From Candidatus Thorarchaeota archaeon (GTDB lineage: Archaea > Asgardarchaeota > Thorarchaeia > Thorarchaeales > Thorarchaeaceae), in assembly GCA_016840245.1 (NCBI GenBank), contig JAEOST010000690.1, positions 1 to 5,695 on the forward strand: a stretch of DNA of 5,695 bases, given 5' to 3'. The notes under the pieces are model-generated. The model ran no database searches and was not told where the DNA came from. It saw only the letters and a program-made list of their open reading frames with translations. Below are positions 1 through 5,695 of this stretch, piece after piece (the stretch's first letter is position 1; each line of letters starts with the position of its first letter). Made by a program: the position numbers and the translations under genes.

Positions 1-300
1 ATGAATCTGGAAGTAGTGAAGGAAAATAATTAGCTTGCTCTCGCTGGAGAACTTCATGGGACAGTGGGTGTAGCCCTCTTGAATGAACTTCTAGCTGAGG
101 ATGATGTAGATTTGAAGAAACCAATAGCAGGGAACGAGGAATGGAAGAACAATGAATTAGAGTGGTATCCAACCGAGTTTCTAGAGTCTATTAGTCCAAA
201 ACAAGCGCTAGATGGAGTCGTATTCGCTAAAGATGAATGGGAGATGTATAGAACAGGTCATGACAGTGTGATCTGGCAATCAAAGAACGGCGAAAGATGA
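1..300 (+). pseudogene. Possible amber-interrupted RpoL-like reading frame
   Basis: Frame 1 opens with ATG at base 1, runs ten codons, meets TAG at 31-33, then stays open to TGA at 298-300. If the TAG is read as one residue, the start reads MNLEVVKENN-x-LALAGE, followed by LHGTVGVALLNELLAEDDV. This resembles the beginning of archaeal RNA polymerase subunit L (Rpb11-like), where an NELxLxxxGExHT motif leads into a NLLxxxLLxDxxV helix. GAG to TAG would be a single-base change. The second half (NEEWKNNELEWYPTEF and on) does not match the rest of RpoL, so this is at best a diverged or decaying relative. The ATG at base 1 may be chance, because the window begins there and the first ten codons could be the tail of an upstream gene. 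This entry is an alternative reading of the CDS at 64-300. Confidence 0.25.
64..300 (+). CDS. Small hypothetical acidic protein (78 aa)
   Basis: I do not recognise this as a defined family. The frame encodes 78 residues from a GTG at 64 to TGA, acidic and tryptophan-rich (four Trp), with no membrane segment, signal peptide or metal motif. Residues 3-15 (VALLNELLAEDDV) look like an amphipathic helix, followed by a charged, probably soluble tail. The start is weak: no Shine-Dalgarno lies 5-10 bases ahead of the GTG (the nearest GGAG is about 16 bases upstream), and the frame stays open back to the codon after a TAG at 31-33. The GTG may therefore be only the first permitted codon inside a longer, interrupted gene. 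It is the only plus-strand gene candidate and converges on the TIM-barrel gene with 25 bp between the stops. Amino-acid composition looks protein-like, but a real expressed gene is uncertain. Confidence 0.4.
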   Translation: MGVALLNELLAEDDVDLKKPIAGNEEWKNNELEWYPTEFLESISPKQALDGVVFAKDEWEMYRTGHDSVIWQSKNGER

Positions 301-325
301 ATTTTCGTTACAACCCAAGATCGAT

Positions 326-1165
326 CTAAAGAGCAATATCATGCTTGTCTAGAAGTTGACTAAAAGCTCCAAGACTCTTCTGAGCCGCCTCTCTTGGTCG
401 AACCTCAAAAACGTATAGTGGTTCATGTTTGAGGGTTGAAAGAAATTCAAGAGTTTCTGTGAAGTCAATATCACCTTCTCCAACCACTTGGTGTGAGCCA
501 CCAGTACTCCAATCATGGACGTGAACAACCATGATTGCATCTCGATATCTGTTGAATATCTCCCAGTCTATATTCCTGATTGTCATCTCAGAGTCATAGA
601 GCTTGGGAAGGTCAAGACAAAGACCCAGACCCTTCGGTACTAATTTTTCGATTGCTTCTAATGTGATATTATTCCAACGTTGGTTCTCTAGTACAATATC
701 AACGCGGGACTTTCCATACTGAATCAAAGATTCTAGATTGTCATAGAGAGTTTCCAGATAGATATCATGATACTCCACTGTGAATGCATCGATAGACTCT
801 CCACTCTTTCTGAAACTTGGTGGTGTCCCAGCATGCAGAACCAGATTGGTCCGATGGGTGCTGATATCTCTTGCAAGGTCAATTATCTGTTGATGGTATT
901 GAAGAATTGCTGCACGTATTGGCGTATGTGTGGTGAAGAAACTGATATCATCTGATGGGGCATGAAAGCCCCATTCGATTGACAAACTGTCAGACAATCC
1001 ACGCAGACGTTCTCTCTCCTCAGTTGAGATATGCTCCGGAGAAAACCTCGGGACATTGAAATCAGGAACTATCCCGGTCCATCTGTTCTCTGATGCATAT
1101 CTTAGAGCATCCTCAAATGACCTATCGTATATCACATGATATGCCCGTCTACTTGGAAGAGTCAT
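326..1165 (-). CDS. Sugar phosphate isomerase/epimerase-like TIM-barrel protein
   Basis: The 279-residue protein has the length and motif order of the xylose isomerase-like/AP endonuclease family 2 TIM barrel. Strand-end motifs appear in sequence: GFHAP (His68), LVLHAGT (His111), IVLENQ (Glu160), LCLDLPK (Asp185), VVHVHDW (His217), SHQVVGEGDI (His225) and YVFEVRP (Glu254). Against endonuclease IV these fit His69, His109, Glu145, Asp179, His216, His231 and Glu261. The position of His182 is Lys188 and that of Asp229 is Gly223, so a full tri-zinc DNA-repair site is unlikely. A one- or two-metal isomerase/epimerase is the better call, but the substrate cannot be read. There is no signal peptide, so it is cytoplasmic. 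The ATG start gives a sensible first strand (AYHVIYD) but lacks a Shine-Dalgarno, so the mRNA could be leaderless. It lies 49 bp downstream of the peptidase-like gene and may share its transcript. The stop is TAG, with an in-frame TAA six codons on. Confidence 0.8.
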   Translation of the reverse strand: MTLPSRRAYHVIYDRSFEDALRYASENRWTGIVPDFNVPRFSPEHISTEERERLRGLSDSLSIEWGFHAPSDDISFFTTHTPIRAAILQYHQQIIDLARDISTHRTNLVLHAGTPPSFRKSGESIDAFTVEYHDIYLETLYDNLESLIQYGKSRVDIVLENQRWNNITLEAIEKLVPKGLGLCLDLPKLYDSEMTIRNIDWEIFNRYRDAIMVVHVHDWSTGGSHQVVGEGDIDFTETLEFLSTLKHEPLYVFEVRPREAAQKSLGAFSQLLDKHDIAL

Positions 1166-1194
1166 ATGATAATGGTTTTAGCCTGGTCATATGA
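1161..1194 (-). promoter_or_regulatory. Duplicated GTCATATGA motif and possible weak promoter
   Basis: GTCATATGA occurs at 1161-1169, overlapping the ATG of the TIM-barrel gene, and again at 1186-1194. The copies are offset by 25 bp, and each contains the self-complementary octamer TCATATGA. The distal copy is centred about 25 bases before the start codon. That is where an archaeal TATA element would sit for a leaderless transcript, which fits the missing Shine-Dalgarno. As a TATA box it is poor, so an operator pair or coincidence is also possible. Confidence 0.25.
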
Positions 1195-1214
1195 GGACTT
1201 CGCTAAGATAACAC

Positions 1215-2711
1215 CTACCGGAGCTTACGGAATATCATGGCAATAGTTACTACTACGATGATGCTGACCCCAACAACAAGAACAGCCATCGAGTCGCTTG
1301 AAGCGCCTACTGAAAGGTCCAGTTCTGTGGCGAGTGCATCTGCTGCGTCCCTCCAGGAATCTGCTATTGCCAGAAGATGTCCGGAAATCGTGGAGATATC
1401 CTCACTGTATTCTGTTATCGATGCGCGAAGATTGCCAGTGTCATTGTACCTCAGAGCTATTCCCATGAACGTGTTCATGAGAAGTGAGTCATGAGTTGGT
1501 AGAGCACCAAGACTGGTCAATGACTCGTTGTGACTAAGACTAGCCATGTGCGGTAGAGCATCGCTTCCACGTTCTATGAATACATCGAGATCCGCGTCTG
1601 GGAGAAGTTCGGGAAGCACCTCAAGAGCAGTTCGATATGACAGATATTGATGCGTCATCATGGACTCAGTGGATAGTCCCAGACCCATTAAGGCATACAT
1701 TCTAGTCTGGGTTGTATTGAACTCCTCGATATAACGAACCAGTTCATTGATTGTCATATCGAGCCCCATACCTCTGAACGCCTTCTCTCCCACGCTTACA
1801 TAGTAGAGGTCTCCATACCCCTTCAAGTAGGATGTTCGGTTTCCTGATAGTCTGCCATAGACATATTCACCAAGACGACTATCAAGATCTGCTTGTGGTC
1901 CATCTCCAGGCATCACTCGAAGACTGGAATATCCAAGTGCCTCCCAAGCTAGATTCAGTGCTGTGTAGCTTACATTGTAGGAATATCGACCATCCTCTGG
2001 ATATCCAGGATCGTTTCCTATTACTCCTACACCAGGATCTAGGACATACGCTACGTCGTATAGCTCATCATATCCAGTCACGACAATCGAATGGCCTGAC
2101 CCAGTCACAGCACTGGTTAGGCCGTAGGCTCTCAGAACATCATAGTCTTCAACTGGTAGATAGTATGGGTCTACCGAGATAAGAAGTGGATACCCAAGGT
2201 CAATTGTTTCTTGCATCATGTCAAACATTGGAGTGCGGCCTTCGAGATGAACGAAGTCGTATCCTTGAGACCATACCCTGTACGCATAGATTGATCCTAG
2301 TTCTGTCGTATAGTCTACATAGTAAGTGAAGTTCACTCCGTACAGTCCACCAATAGCAGATATGGTTGTGACTGTAGGTCTTAGCATGGGTCCTGAAACA
2401 AGGGTCATTATGTCTTCTGTACGGACATAGAACGATGAAAGACCACAACCTGATGCTGCAAATAGACTATACAAATCGAGCTCAATTCCGATGTATTGTA
2501 GTGCCATGGACAGTGCAGACCAGTAGCAGAGTCCATTAGCTTCCTGCCATACATAGGGGACATCTGGGACTGATCCCTCGGCGCTCAACTGATACCGACC
2601 AGTTTCAGGATTAGCTAGCAATGACTGCTCAACAGAGAAGTTGTTGCCAGTCTGTGGTAGACTGGTCAATAGCAGTGCGACAAGGATGACGAGTAGTTTT
2701 GCTCTATTCAT
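1215..2711 (-). CDS. Secreted, membrane-anchored C39-like cysteine peptidase
   Basis: Read from the ATG at 2711 the protein has 498 residues. A signal peptide (about 1-22, MNRAK then a leucine-rich core) leads to a papain-like C39 domain at about 48-260. Its active-site set is visible: Gln56 and Cys62 in QEANGLCYWSA, His207 in GSGHSIVVTGYD, and Asp225 in YVLDPG. A helical region of unknown role (about 270-460) follows, then one membrane helix (475-494) and RKLR, which puts the enzyme outside the cell. Seven N-X-S/T sequons fit an exposed, glycosylated archaeal protein. The start is chosen because GGAGG lies 8 bases ahead. An ATG at 2726 would overlap the permease stop (TAATG) but lacks that spacing, and a start at 2789 would add 26 uncleaved-looking residues. 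It is the third gene of the ABC operon. Peptidase activity is inferred; transglutaminase-like or other acyl-transfer chemistry is possible. Confidence 0.8.
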   Translation of the reverse strand: MNRAKLLVILVALLLTSLPQTGNNFSVEQSLLANPETGRYQLSAEGSVPDVPYVWQEANGLCYWSALSMALQYIGIELDLYSLFAASGCGLSSFYVRTEDIMTLVSGPMLRPTVTTISAIGGLYGVNFTYYVDYTTELGSIYAYRVWSQGYDFVHLEGRTPMFDMMQETIDLGYPLLISVDPYYLPVEDYDVLRAYGLTSAVTGSGHSIVVTGYDELYDVAYVLDPGVGVIGNDPGYPEDGRYSYNVSYTALNLAWEALGYSSLRVMPGDGPQADLDSRLGEYVYGRLSGNRTSYLKGYGDLYYVSVGEKAFRGMGLDMTINELVRYIEEFNTTQTRMYALMGLGLSTESMMTHQYLSYRTALEVLPELLPDADLDVFIERGSDALPHMASLSHNESLTSLGALPTHDSLLMNTFMGIALRYNDTGNLRASITEYSEDISTISGHLLAIADSWRDAADALATELDLSVGASSDSMAVLVVGVSIIVVVTIAMIFRKLR

Positions 2712-2719
2712 TCTCATAT

Positions 2720-2724
2720 CCTCC
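2720..2724 (-). promoter_or_regulatory. Shine-Dalgarno of the C39-like gene
   Basis: GGAGG lies 8 bases before the ATG at 2711 and directly after the permease stop codon. This decides the start: ATGs at 2717 and 2726 are too close to it or ahead of it. The 498-residue form also begins directly with a clean signal peptide. Confidence 0.7.
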
Positions 2725-2725
2725 A

Positions 2726-4366
2726 TTAGAAAGCCTCCGTACGATTCAGACGGAACGTACCCAGAGATAGTACTACCACACCAACACATAGTATCGGGAG
2801 AATACTCAACAGAACTGGTGTAACTAAGATGTCATACTCTATTATCTGAATAACTGCCCAGATGATTCCAGTCATTATCGGAATAACTGAAATCATCATT
2901 GAAGCTACTGTATTCAACATGAAAGCACTGCTCTTTGTGTCTTCGTAGGAAGGATTGAATGCCGTCACTCCAATGCTAACCATGACAGTACCACATACAA
3001 GACCATAAGCAAAGACCATCAACACCAATATCTCAAGGACTCCAAATTCCATAACAATTCCAATGAGAATTGCTGGTACCATTGCATAGAATATGCCAAT
3101 CAGGAAATAGGAGAGTACTCTTGATTTTACAAAGTTCTGCACTCCCTTGGGATTGCTCTTCAGAATCCATATATGATCCTTTGACTCAAGAAATCCTACA
3201 CCACCAAATGCATTTGCAGCCATTATACCAAGCATCATACCTACCATAATCATGGTGATTACTGGACGAAAGAGTGGATCTTGGATTTGATTGAACATGC
3301 CGCTGAATTTCATTATGAAAGGCATGAGGATTATCAGGAACATTGTGTATCCAATCTTTGAGAGGTTCTGAGCCTTTCTTCCAAAGTCCTTCAATGATGT
3401 TATTATCAGAACACCAAGTCTATGTGGGAAAGATTTTCGAATCACTCGCAGGAAGATATTCTCCCGACCTACCGTAGTAACGACTTCGGTTCGTGCACCA
3501 GCACCTATGACAAAGAGTCGGTCTGCAGAATAACGACCAGCTGCTACAGCGGCAACTATGAAACCTAGCAGAAGTGTCATATCGAAGACTGCTGGGAGAA
3601 ATAGAAGCTCTGTCAAGTTCATAATTGATGATGCGGGAAGATCTGCAACGATGATAAATGTCACAAGGTCAGCACCCCATGTGGACGGTAAGAATACTGA
3701 GATTGGAAGACCCATAACATCAGCTGCAGCGCCCATGAAGTACATTATACCAAACGTTGGTAGCATAACGATTGGTACAATTGCCCAGCTCATCGCTTTT
3801 GCAATGTCATTTCCTCGTGGAGAGTCACCTAGTTTTGCCTGAATTGCAGTTACAACGATGTTTGAAATCCAGATGGTTGTAACAGCTAGGATGATAATGA
3901 CCCCATATACTAACAACTGACCAAGTATAGAAACATTGAATGCAATTGTAAATGGAGAAATGATGATAGGTGCCAATATAACGACAATGAGTCCAAAGAC
4001 GGGTATCTTTCCAAGAAATGTTCCCAGTAGTATGTCCCTTGTCTTCACGTTATTGGACAGTAGAATCTCCCAATGTCCAACACGAACCTCTTCTAGACCA
4101 TTTGAGATTGGAATTATCAGAAGAAAGAGCCAGAGAATCAGCATCACTGATCTCATGAATCCCGGAAGACTGAATGTTACTATACTCTGAAACTCGTCGA
4201 ATAGAAGAGTCAGTATGAATGACATGATCTGTGGAGCAATAACAAGCGCCCATGTCAGGGCCAAGCCTACAATAATGACAGCTCCTAGTTTACGTACCCT
4301 ACGTAGTTTAGCGGTCTTAACGAGGAGCTCGGCCTTGGCAATAGCGTACCACTGCCTGACCAGCAT
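2726..4366 (-). CDS. ABC-2 type multi-pass transporter permease
   Basis: This 546-residue membrane protein has about twelve strongly hydrophobic segments. Clear ones are near residues 28-50, 72-90, 117-142, 150-175, 192-213, 260-278, 340-358 and 370-390, with four more in the last 150 residues. The cytoplasmic start (WYAIAKAELLVKTAKLRRVRK) is the usual amphipathic lead-in of ABC-2 permeases that contacts the ATPase. With about 12 helices it is a full-length, double-size permease that could work without a second membrane subunit. It has no extracytoplasmic peptidase or lipoprotein domain of its own. The ATG at 4366 is chosen: GGAGG lies 5 bases ahead, and its A is the last base of the ATPase stop (TGATG). 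The TTG immediately before it is too close to that site. It most likely exports, or moves within the membrane, a substrate that cannot be deduced from the sequence. Confidence 0.85.
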   Translation of the reverse strand: MLVRQWYAIAKAELLVKTAKLRRVRKLGAVIIVGLALTWALVIAPQIMSFILTLLFDEFQSIVTFSLPGFMRSVMLILWLFLLIIPISNGLEEVRVGHWEILLSNNVKTRDILLGTFLGKIPVFGLIVVILAPIIISPFTIAFNVSILGQLLVYGVIIILAVTTIWISNIVVTAIQAKLGDSPRGNDIAKAMSWAIVPIVMLPTFGIMYFMGAAADVMGLPISVFLPSTWGADLVTFIIVADLPASSIMNLTELLFLPAVFDMTLLLGFIVAAVAAGRYSADRLFVIGAGARTEVVTTVGRENIFLRVIRKSFPHRLGVLIITSLKDFGRKAQNLSKIGYTMFLIILMPFIMKFSGMFNQIQDPLFRPVITMIMVGMMLGIMAANAFGGVGFLESKDHIWILKSNPKGVQNFVKSRVLSYFLIGIFYAMVPAILIGIVMEFGVLEILVLMVFAYGLVCGTVMVSIGVTAFNPSYEDTKSSAFMLNTVASMMISVIPIMTGIIWAVIQIIEYDILVTPVLLSILPILCVGVVVLSLGTFRLNRTEAF

Positions 4367-5136
4367 CAACCCCTCCAGCTAAGAAGCTTGTCGCGGTCTA
4401 CTTCTCCACCCACAATTTTCAGATATGCATCTTCTAAGTCACTTGCACTGACTTTGTCTATTATCTCTCTAGGTGATCCCAATGTAGTCATAACACCCTC
4501 ATTGAGGATCCCAATGATCTCACAGACATCTTCAGCGAAGTCTGTCATGTGAGTGCAAATGAAGAAGGTCGTATCGGTCTCTTTGGCCAAGGCAAGAATG
4601 ATTTCTCTGACTAGAACGCTAGCTGCTGGATCGAGTCTTGAAGTGGGCTCATCTAGAAAGACGAGTTCGGGCTCATGAAGAAGTGTAGATGCAACCAGCA
4701 CCTTTTGTTTCATTCCACTGCTATAACTCTCAAGGAGGTCGTTCTGTCTACCCTCCAGACCAAGTATGCCCAGAAGACTATCGATTCTCCTATGGAGCAC
4801 CTCACCACTCATATCATTTAATGCTCCAATGAACTCCAAGAACTCGATTGCCGAGAGCTTTGAGTACAAACCTGGTGCCTCTGGTAGTAGACCAGTTGCA
4901 GCCTTGATCTCATCTCTCTGTTTGAGGACATCAAACCCACATACAGTAGCTGTACCACTGCTGGGTTTCAAGAGACCTGAAAGAATTCGTACGGTAGTTG
5001 TCTTGCCTGCTCCGTTGGGTCCCAGATAACCAAATACGCTACCTCTGCGCACCTGAAGATCTAGATCAACAAGAGCGTGTATTTCGCCAAAACTTTTACT
5101 CAATTTCTCTGTCTTAATATCAACTGTATTTGACAA
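4366..5136 (-). CDS. ABC transporter ATP-binding protein (ABC-2/CcmA-like)
   Basis: The 256-residue ATPase is of standard length for a stand-alone nucleotide-binding subunit. Motifs occur in order: Walker A GPNGAGKTT (39-47); a Q-loop region LLPEAPGLY where Glu86 replaces the usual Gln, as is common in CcmA/NatA-type proteins; signature YSSGMKQK (138-145); Walker B LVFLDEP with Asp162 and catalytic Glu163; D-loop SRLDP (166-170), where Arg replaces the usual Gly; and the switch His196 in ICTHM. It should hydrolyse ATP on the cytoplasmic face to drive the permease encoded next, whose start overlaps its stop. The TTG start at 5136 is preceded by GGTGAGGAG ending 9 bases away, and the first strand (VDIKTEKLSKSF) begins shortly after. 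As first gene of the operon it lies about 45 bp downstream of a TATA-like element. Confidence 0.93.
   Translation of the reverse strand: MSNTVDIKTEKLSKSFGEIHALVDLDLQVRRGSVFGYLGPNGAGKTTTVRILSGLLKPSSGTATVCGFDVLKQRDEIKAATGLLPEAPGLYSKLSAIEFLEFIGALNDMSGEVLHRRIDSLLGILGLEGRQNDLLESYSSGMKQKVLVASTLLHEPELVFLDEPTSRLDPAASVLVREIILALAKETDTTFFICTHMTDFAEDVCEIIGILNEGVMTTLGSPREIIDKVSASDLEDAYLKIVGGEVDRDKLLSWRG
4372..4376 (-). promoter_or_regulatory. Shine-Dalgarno of the permease gene
   Basis: GGAGG (part of GGAGGGG) sits inside the last codons of the ATPase gene, 5 bases ahead of the ATG in the TGATG overlap. It supports translational coupling of ATPase and permease and favours ATG over the adjoining TTG. Confidence 0.7.
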
Positions 5137-5145
5137 TGATGTGTT

Positions 5146-5154
5146 CTCCTCACC
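5146..5154 (-). promoter_or_regulatory. Shine-Dalgarno of the ABC ATPase gene
   Basis: GGTGAGGAG is complementary in part to the archaeal 16S rRNA 3' end and finishes 9 bases before the TTG at 5136. No ATG or GTG in that frame competes nearby, so it supports the rare TTG start. Confidence 0.55.
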
Positions 5155-5180
5155 GAAATAGGACTAGCCAAGCACTGTTG

Positions 5181-5193
5181 TGTATATTTTTCC
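5181..5193 (-). promoter_or_regulatory. BRE/TATA-like promoter of the ABC operon
   Basis: On the minus strand GGAAAAATATACA combines a purine/A-rich BRE-like stretch with an AT-rich TATA-like core. A transcript starting about 25 bases downstream would begin near 5160, giving a leader of roughly 24 bases that contains the Shine-Dalgarno. A second AT-rich candidate (GGTTATATTC, 5203-5212) lies 20 bp further upstream. Assignment rests on spacing and composition only. Confidence 0.45.
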
Positions 5194-5219
5194 AAATAAA
5201 TGAATATAACCTATCGCTA

Positions 5220-5238
5220 CTACGCAGAGTCTGCGTAG
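5220..5238. repeat. Perfect 19-bp palindrome, operator- or hairpin-like
   Basis: CTACGCAGA, a central G, then TCTGCGTAG: nine-base arms that match perfectly around one base. It lies 3 bp after the stop codon of the amidotransferase gene and about 27 bp upstream of the likely TATA region of the ABC operon. A site for a dimeric repressor or activator fits the symmetry and position. The same bases in RNA could form a hairpin at the end of the amidotransferase transcript, though the single-base centre means at least the innermost pairs would open, and no clear U-tract follows. I saw no second copy in the window. Confidence 0.6.
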
Positions 5239-5241
5239 ACA

Positions 5242-5694
5242 TCAGATTCGACTAGTGGGATAGACAATCTCTCCATTTCTGAAGACAACCAGCTCTCCAA
5301 CCTCGAGGTCAATCCAGTCCTCATCGGTCAGTTCTTCAGTGACTATGAGGTATCCAGTGGCATTAGGGTCGGTGACGTCTTCTACATTCACACTTCTAAT
5401 CTCAATCAGTCCCAATTTCTGCTCCTTACGAACTAGGTCAAAGAGACCAAAGGGATGATCACGCTTCACGAATCGAAGCCCATCATTATGACGACTCTCA
5501 TCGGAATAGCAGAAGAGATGAGTACCATCTGAGAACATACAGTTGAATGTATTAGATTGGTCGTTGATTTCTCGCAACAGTTTGTTCAAGAATGCAAAAT
5601 CATCCTGTGTCCAACTCACAACCTTCCGTTCGGTTATAGCGTCAAGAATGTAGCAGAAAGCATGTTCAGAGTCGGTTTCACCTAGAGGATGATA
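5242..5694 (-). CDS. Class II glutamine amidotransferase, YafJ-like (partial, 5' end outside window)
   Basis: Only the C-terminal 150 residues are present, and the frame is open to the right edge. The upstream part reads HPLGETDSEHAFCYILDAI, the conserved GETDSExAF motif of YafJ/EgtC-type class II amidotransferases. About 40 residues later NCMFSDGTHLFCYSD matches the family's N-x-x-x-SDG-x-x-L strand. The end (LIVTEELTDEDWIDLEVGELVVF) is the usual close of the fold, where the protein declares its 'second thoughts' strand after the TEEL/DEDW segment. A GTG at 5619 is internal and not the start. The catalytic N-terminal Cys2 must lie beyond the window. Such enzymes release ammonia from glutamine or act on gamma-glutamyl amides, usually without a fused synthase domain. 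The partner substrate is not evident. It points the same way as the ABC operon but is separated from it by a promoter and a palindrome, so it is probably a separate unit. Confidence 0.8.
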   Translation of the reverse strand, partial: YHPLGETDSEHAFCYILDAITERKVVSWTQDDFAFLNKLLREINDQSNTFNCMFSDGTHLFCYSDESRHNDGLRFVKRDHPFGLFDLVRKEQKLGLIEIRSVNVEDVTDPNATGYLIVTEELTDEDWIDLEVGELVVFRNGEIVYPTSRI

Positions 5695-5695
5695 G

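Noticed and set aside
301..325. Possible terminator between the convergent genes.
   Set aside because: Only 25 bases with a short T-rich stretch and no hairpin or strong U-tract on either strand.
326..1165. Calling the TIM-barrel protein endonuclease IV (Nfo).
   Set aside because: Two metal ligands are replaced (Lys188, Gly223), so a DNA-repair function is not supported.
1832..2182. 116-codon plus-strand open frame opposite the C39-like gene.
   Set aside because: It is antisense to a well-supported coding region, is His/Leu/Gln-rich in the manner of a shadow frame, and has no ribosome site.
2712..2789. Longer N-terminus of the C39-like protein starting at 2789 (MCWCGSTIS...).
   Set aside because: It overlaps the permease end by 64 bases, has no Shine-Dalgarno, and would bury the signal peptide 26 residues inside.
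3558..4190. Two plus-strand open frames (94 and 84 codons) opposite the permease.
   Set aside because: They are mirror frames of a hydrophobic protein, lack start signals, and show no recognisable motif.
4367..4369. TTG as start of the permease.
   Set aside because: It is only 2 bases from GGAGG; the next codon is ATG with 5-base spacing and a TGATG overlap.
5150..5242. A 30-codon minus-strand frame starting ATG in a TGATG overlap with the amidotransferase stop and ending in the ATPase Shine-Dalgarno; considered as a substrate peptide.
   Set aside because: It has no Shine-Dalgarno, and it overlaps the palindrome and both TATA-like elements. Its composition (MSTQTLRSSDRLYSF...) shows no leader, Gly-Gly or Cys-rich core. 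Chance is more likely, though its position next to an exporter keeps it worth a glance in relatives.

Overview
The window reads as archaeal DNA of moderate GC content. The signs are a BRE/TATA-like promoter about 50 bp upstream of an operon, GGAGG Shine-Dalgarno sites, TTG/ATG starts with 1-nt stop/start overlaps, and a signal-peptide protein rich in N-X-S/T sequons with a C-terminal membrane anchor. An Asgard (Thorarchaeia-like) or similar uncultured lineage is a guess from protein style only. No marker gene here settles it.

Layout. Positions 1-300 (+) hold a short, poorly recognised reading frame. Its 5' part resembles the start of archaeal RNA polymerase subunit L but is interrupted by an in-frame TAG. 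Everything else is on the minus strand. In transcription order: the C-terminal part of a YafJ-like class II glutamine amidotransferase that runs off the right edge (5242-5694); a roughly 105-bp intergenic region with a perfect 19-bp palindrome and a TATA-like promoter; an ABC ATPase (4366-5136); an ABC-2 type multi-pass permease (2726-4366); a secreted, membrane-anchored C39-like cysteine peptidase (1215-2711); and, after a 49-bp gap, a TIM-barrel sugar isomerase/AP endonuclease-like protein (326-1165).

The ATPase, permease and peptidase-like genes overlap by one base at each junction (TGATG), or start a few bases after it (TAATG followed by the SD-supported start), so they are very likely one translationally coupled operon. 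Together they suggest an ABC exporter or membrane-remodelling transporter paired with a papain-like enzyme on the outer face of the membrane. This differs from classical bacteriocin exporters, where the C39 peptidase is cytoplasmic and fused to the ABC protein. No substrate peptide gene is evident in the window. The TIM-barrel gene may be co-transcribed or may have its own weak promoter. The unexplained items most worth a second look are the exporter/peptidase unit, the palindrome and the TAG-interrupted frame at the left edge.
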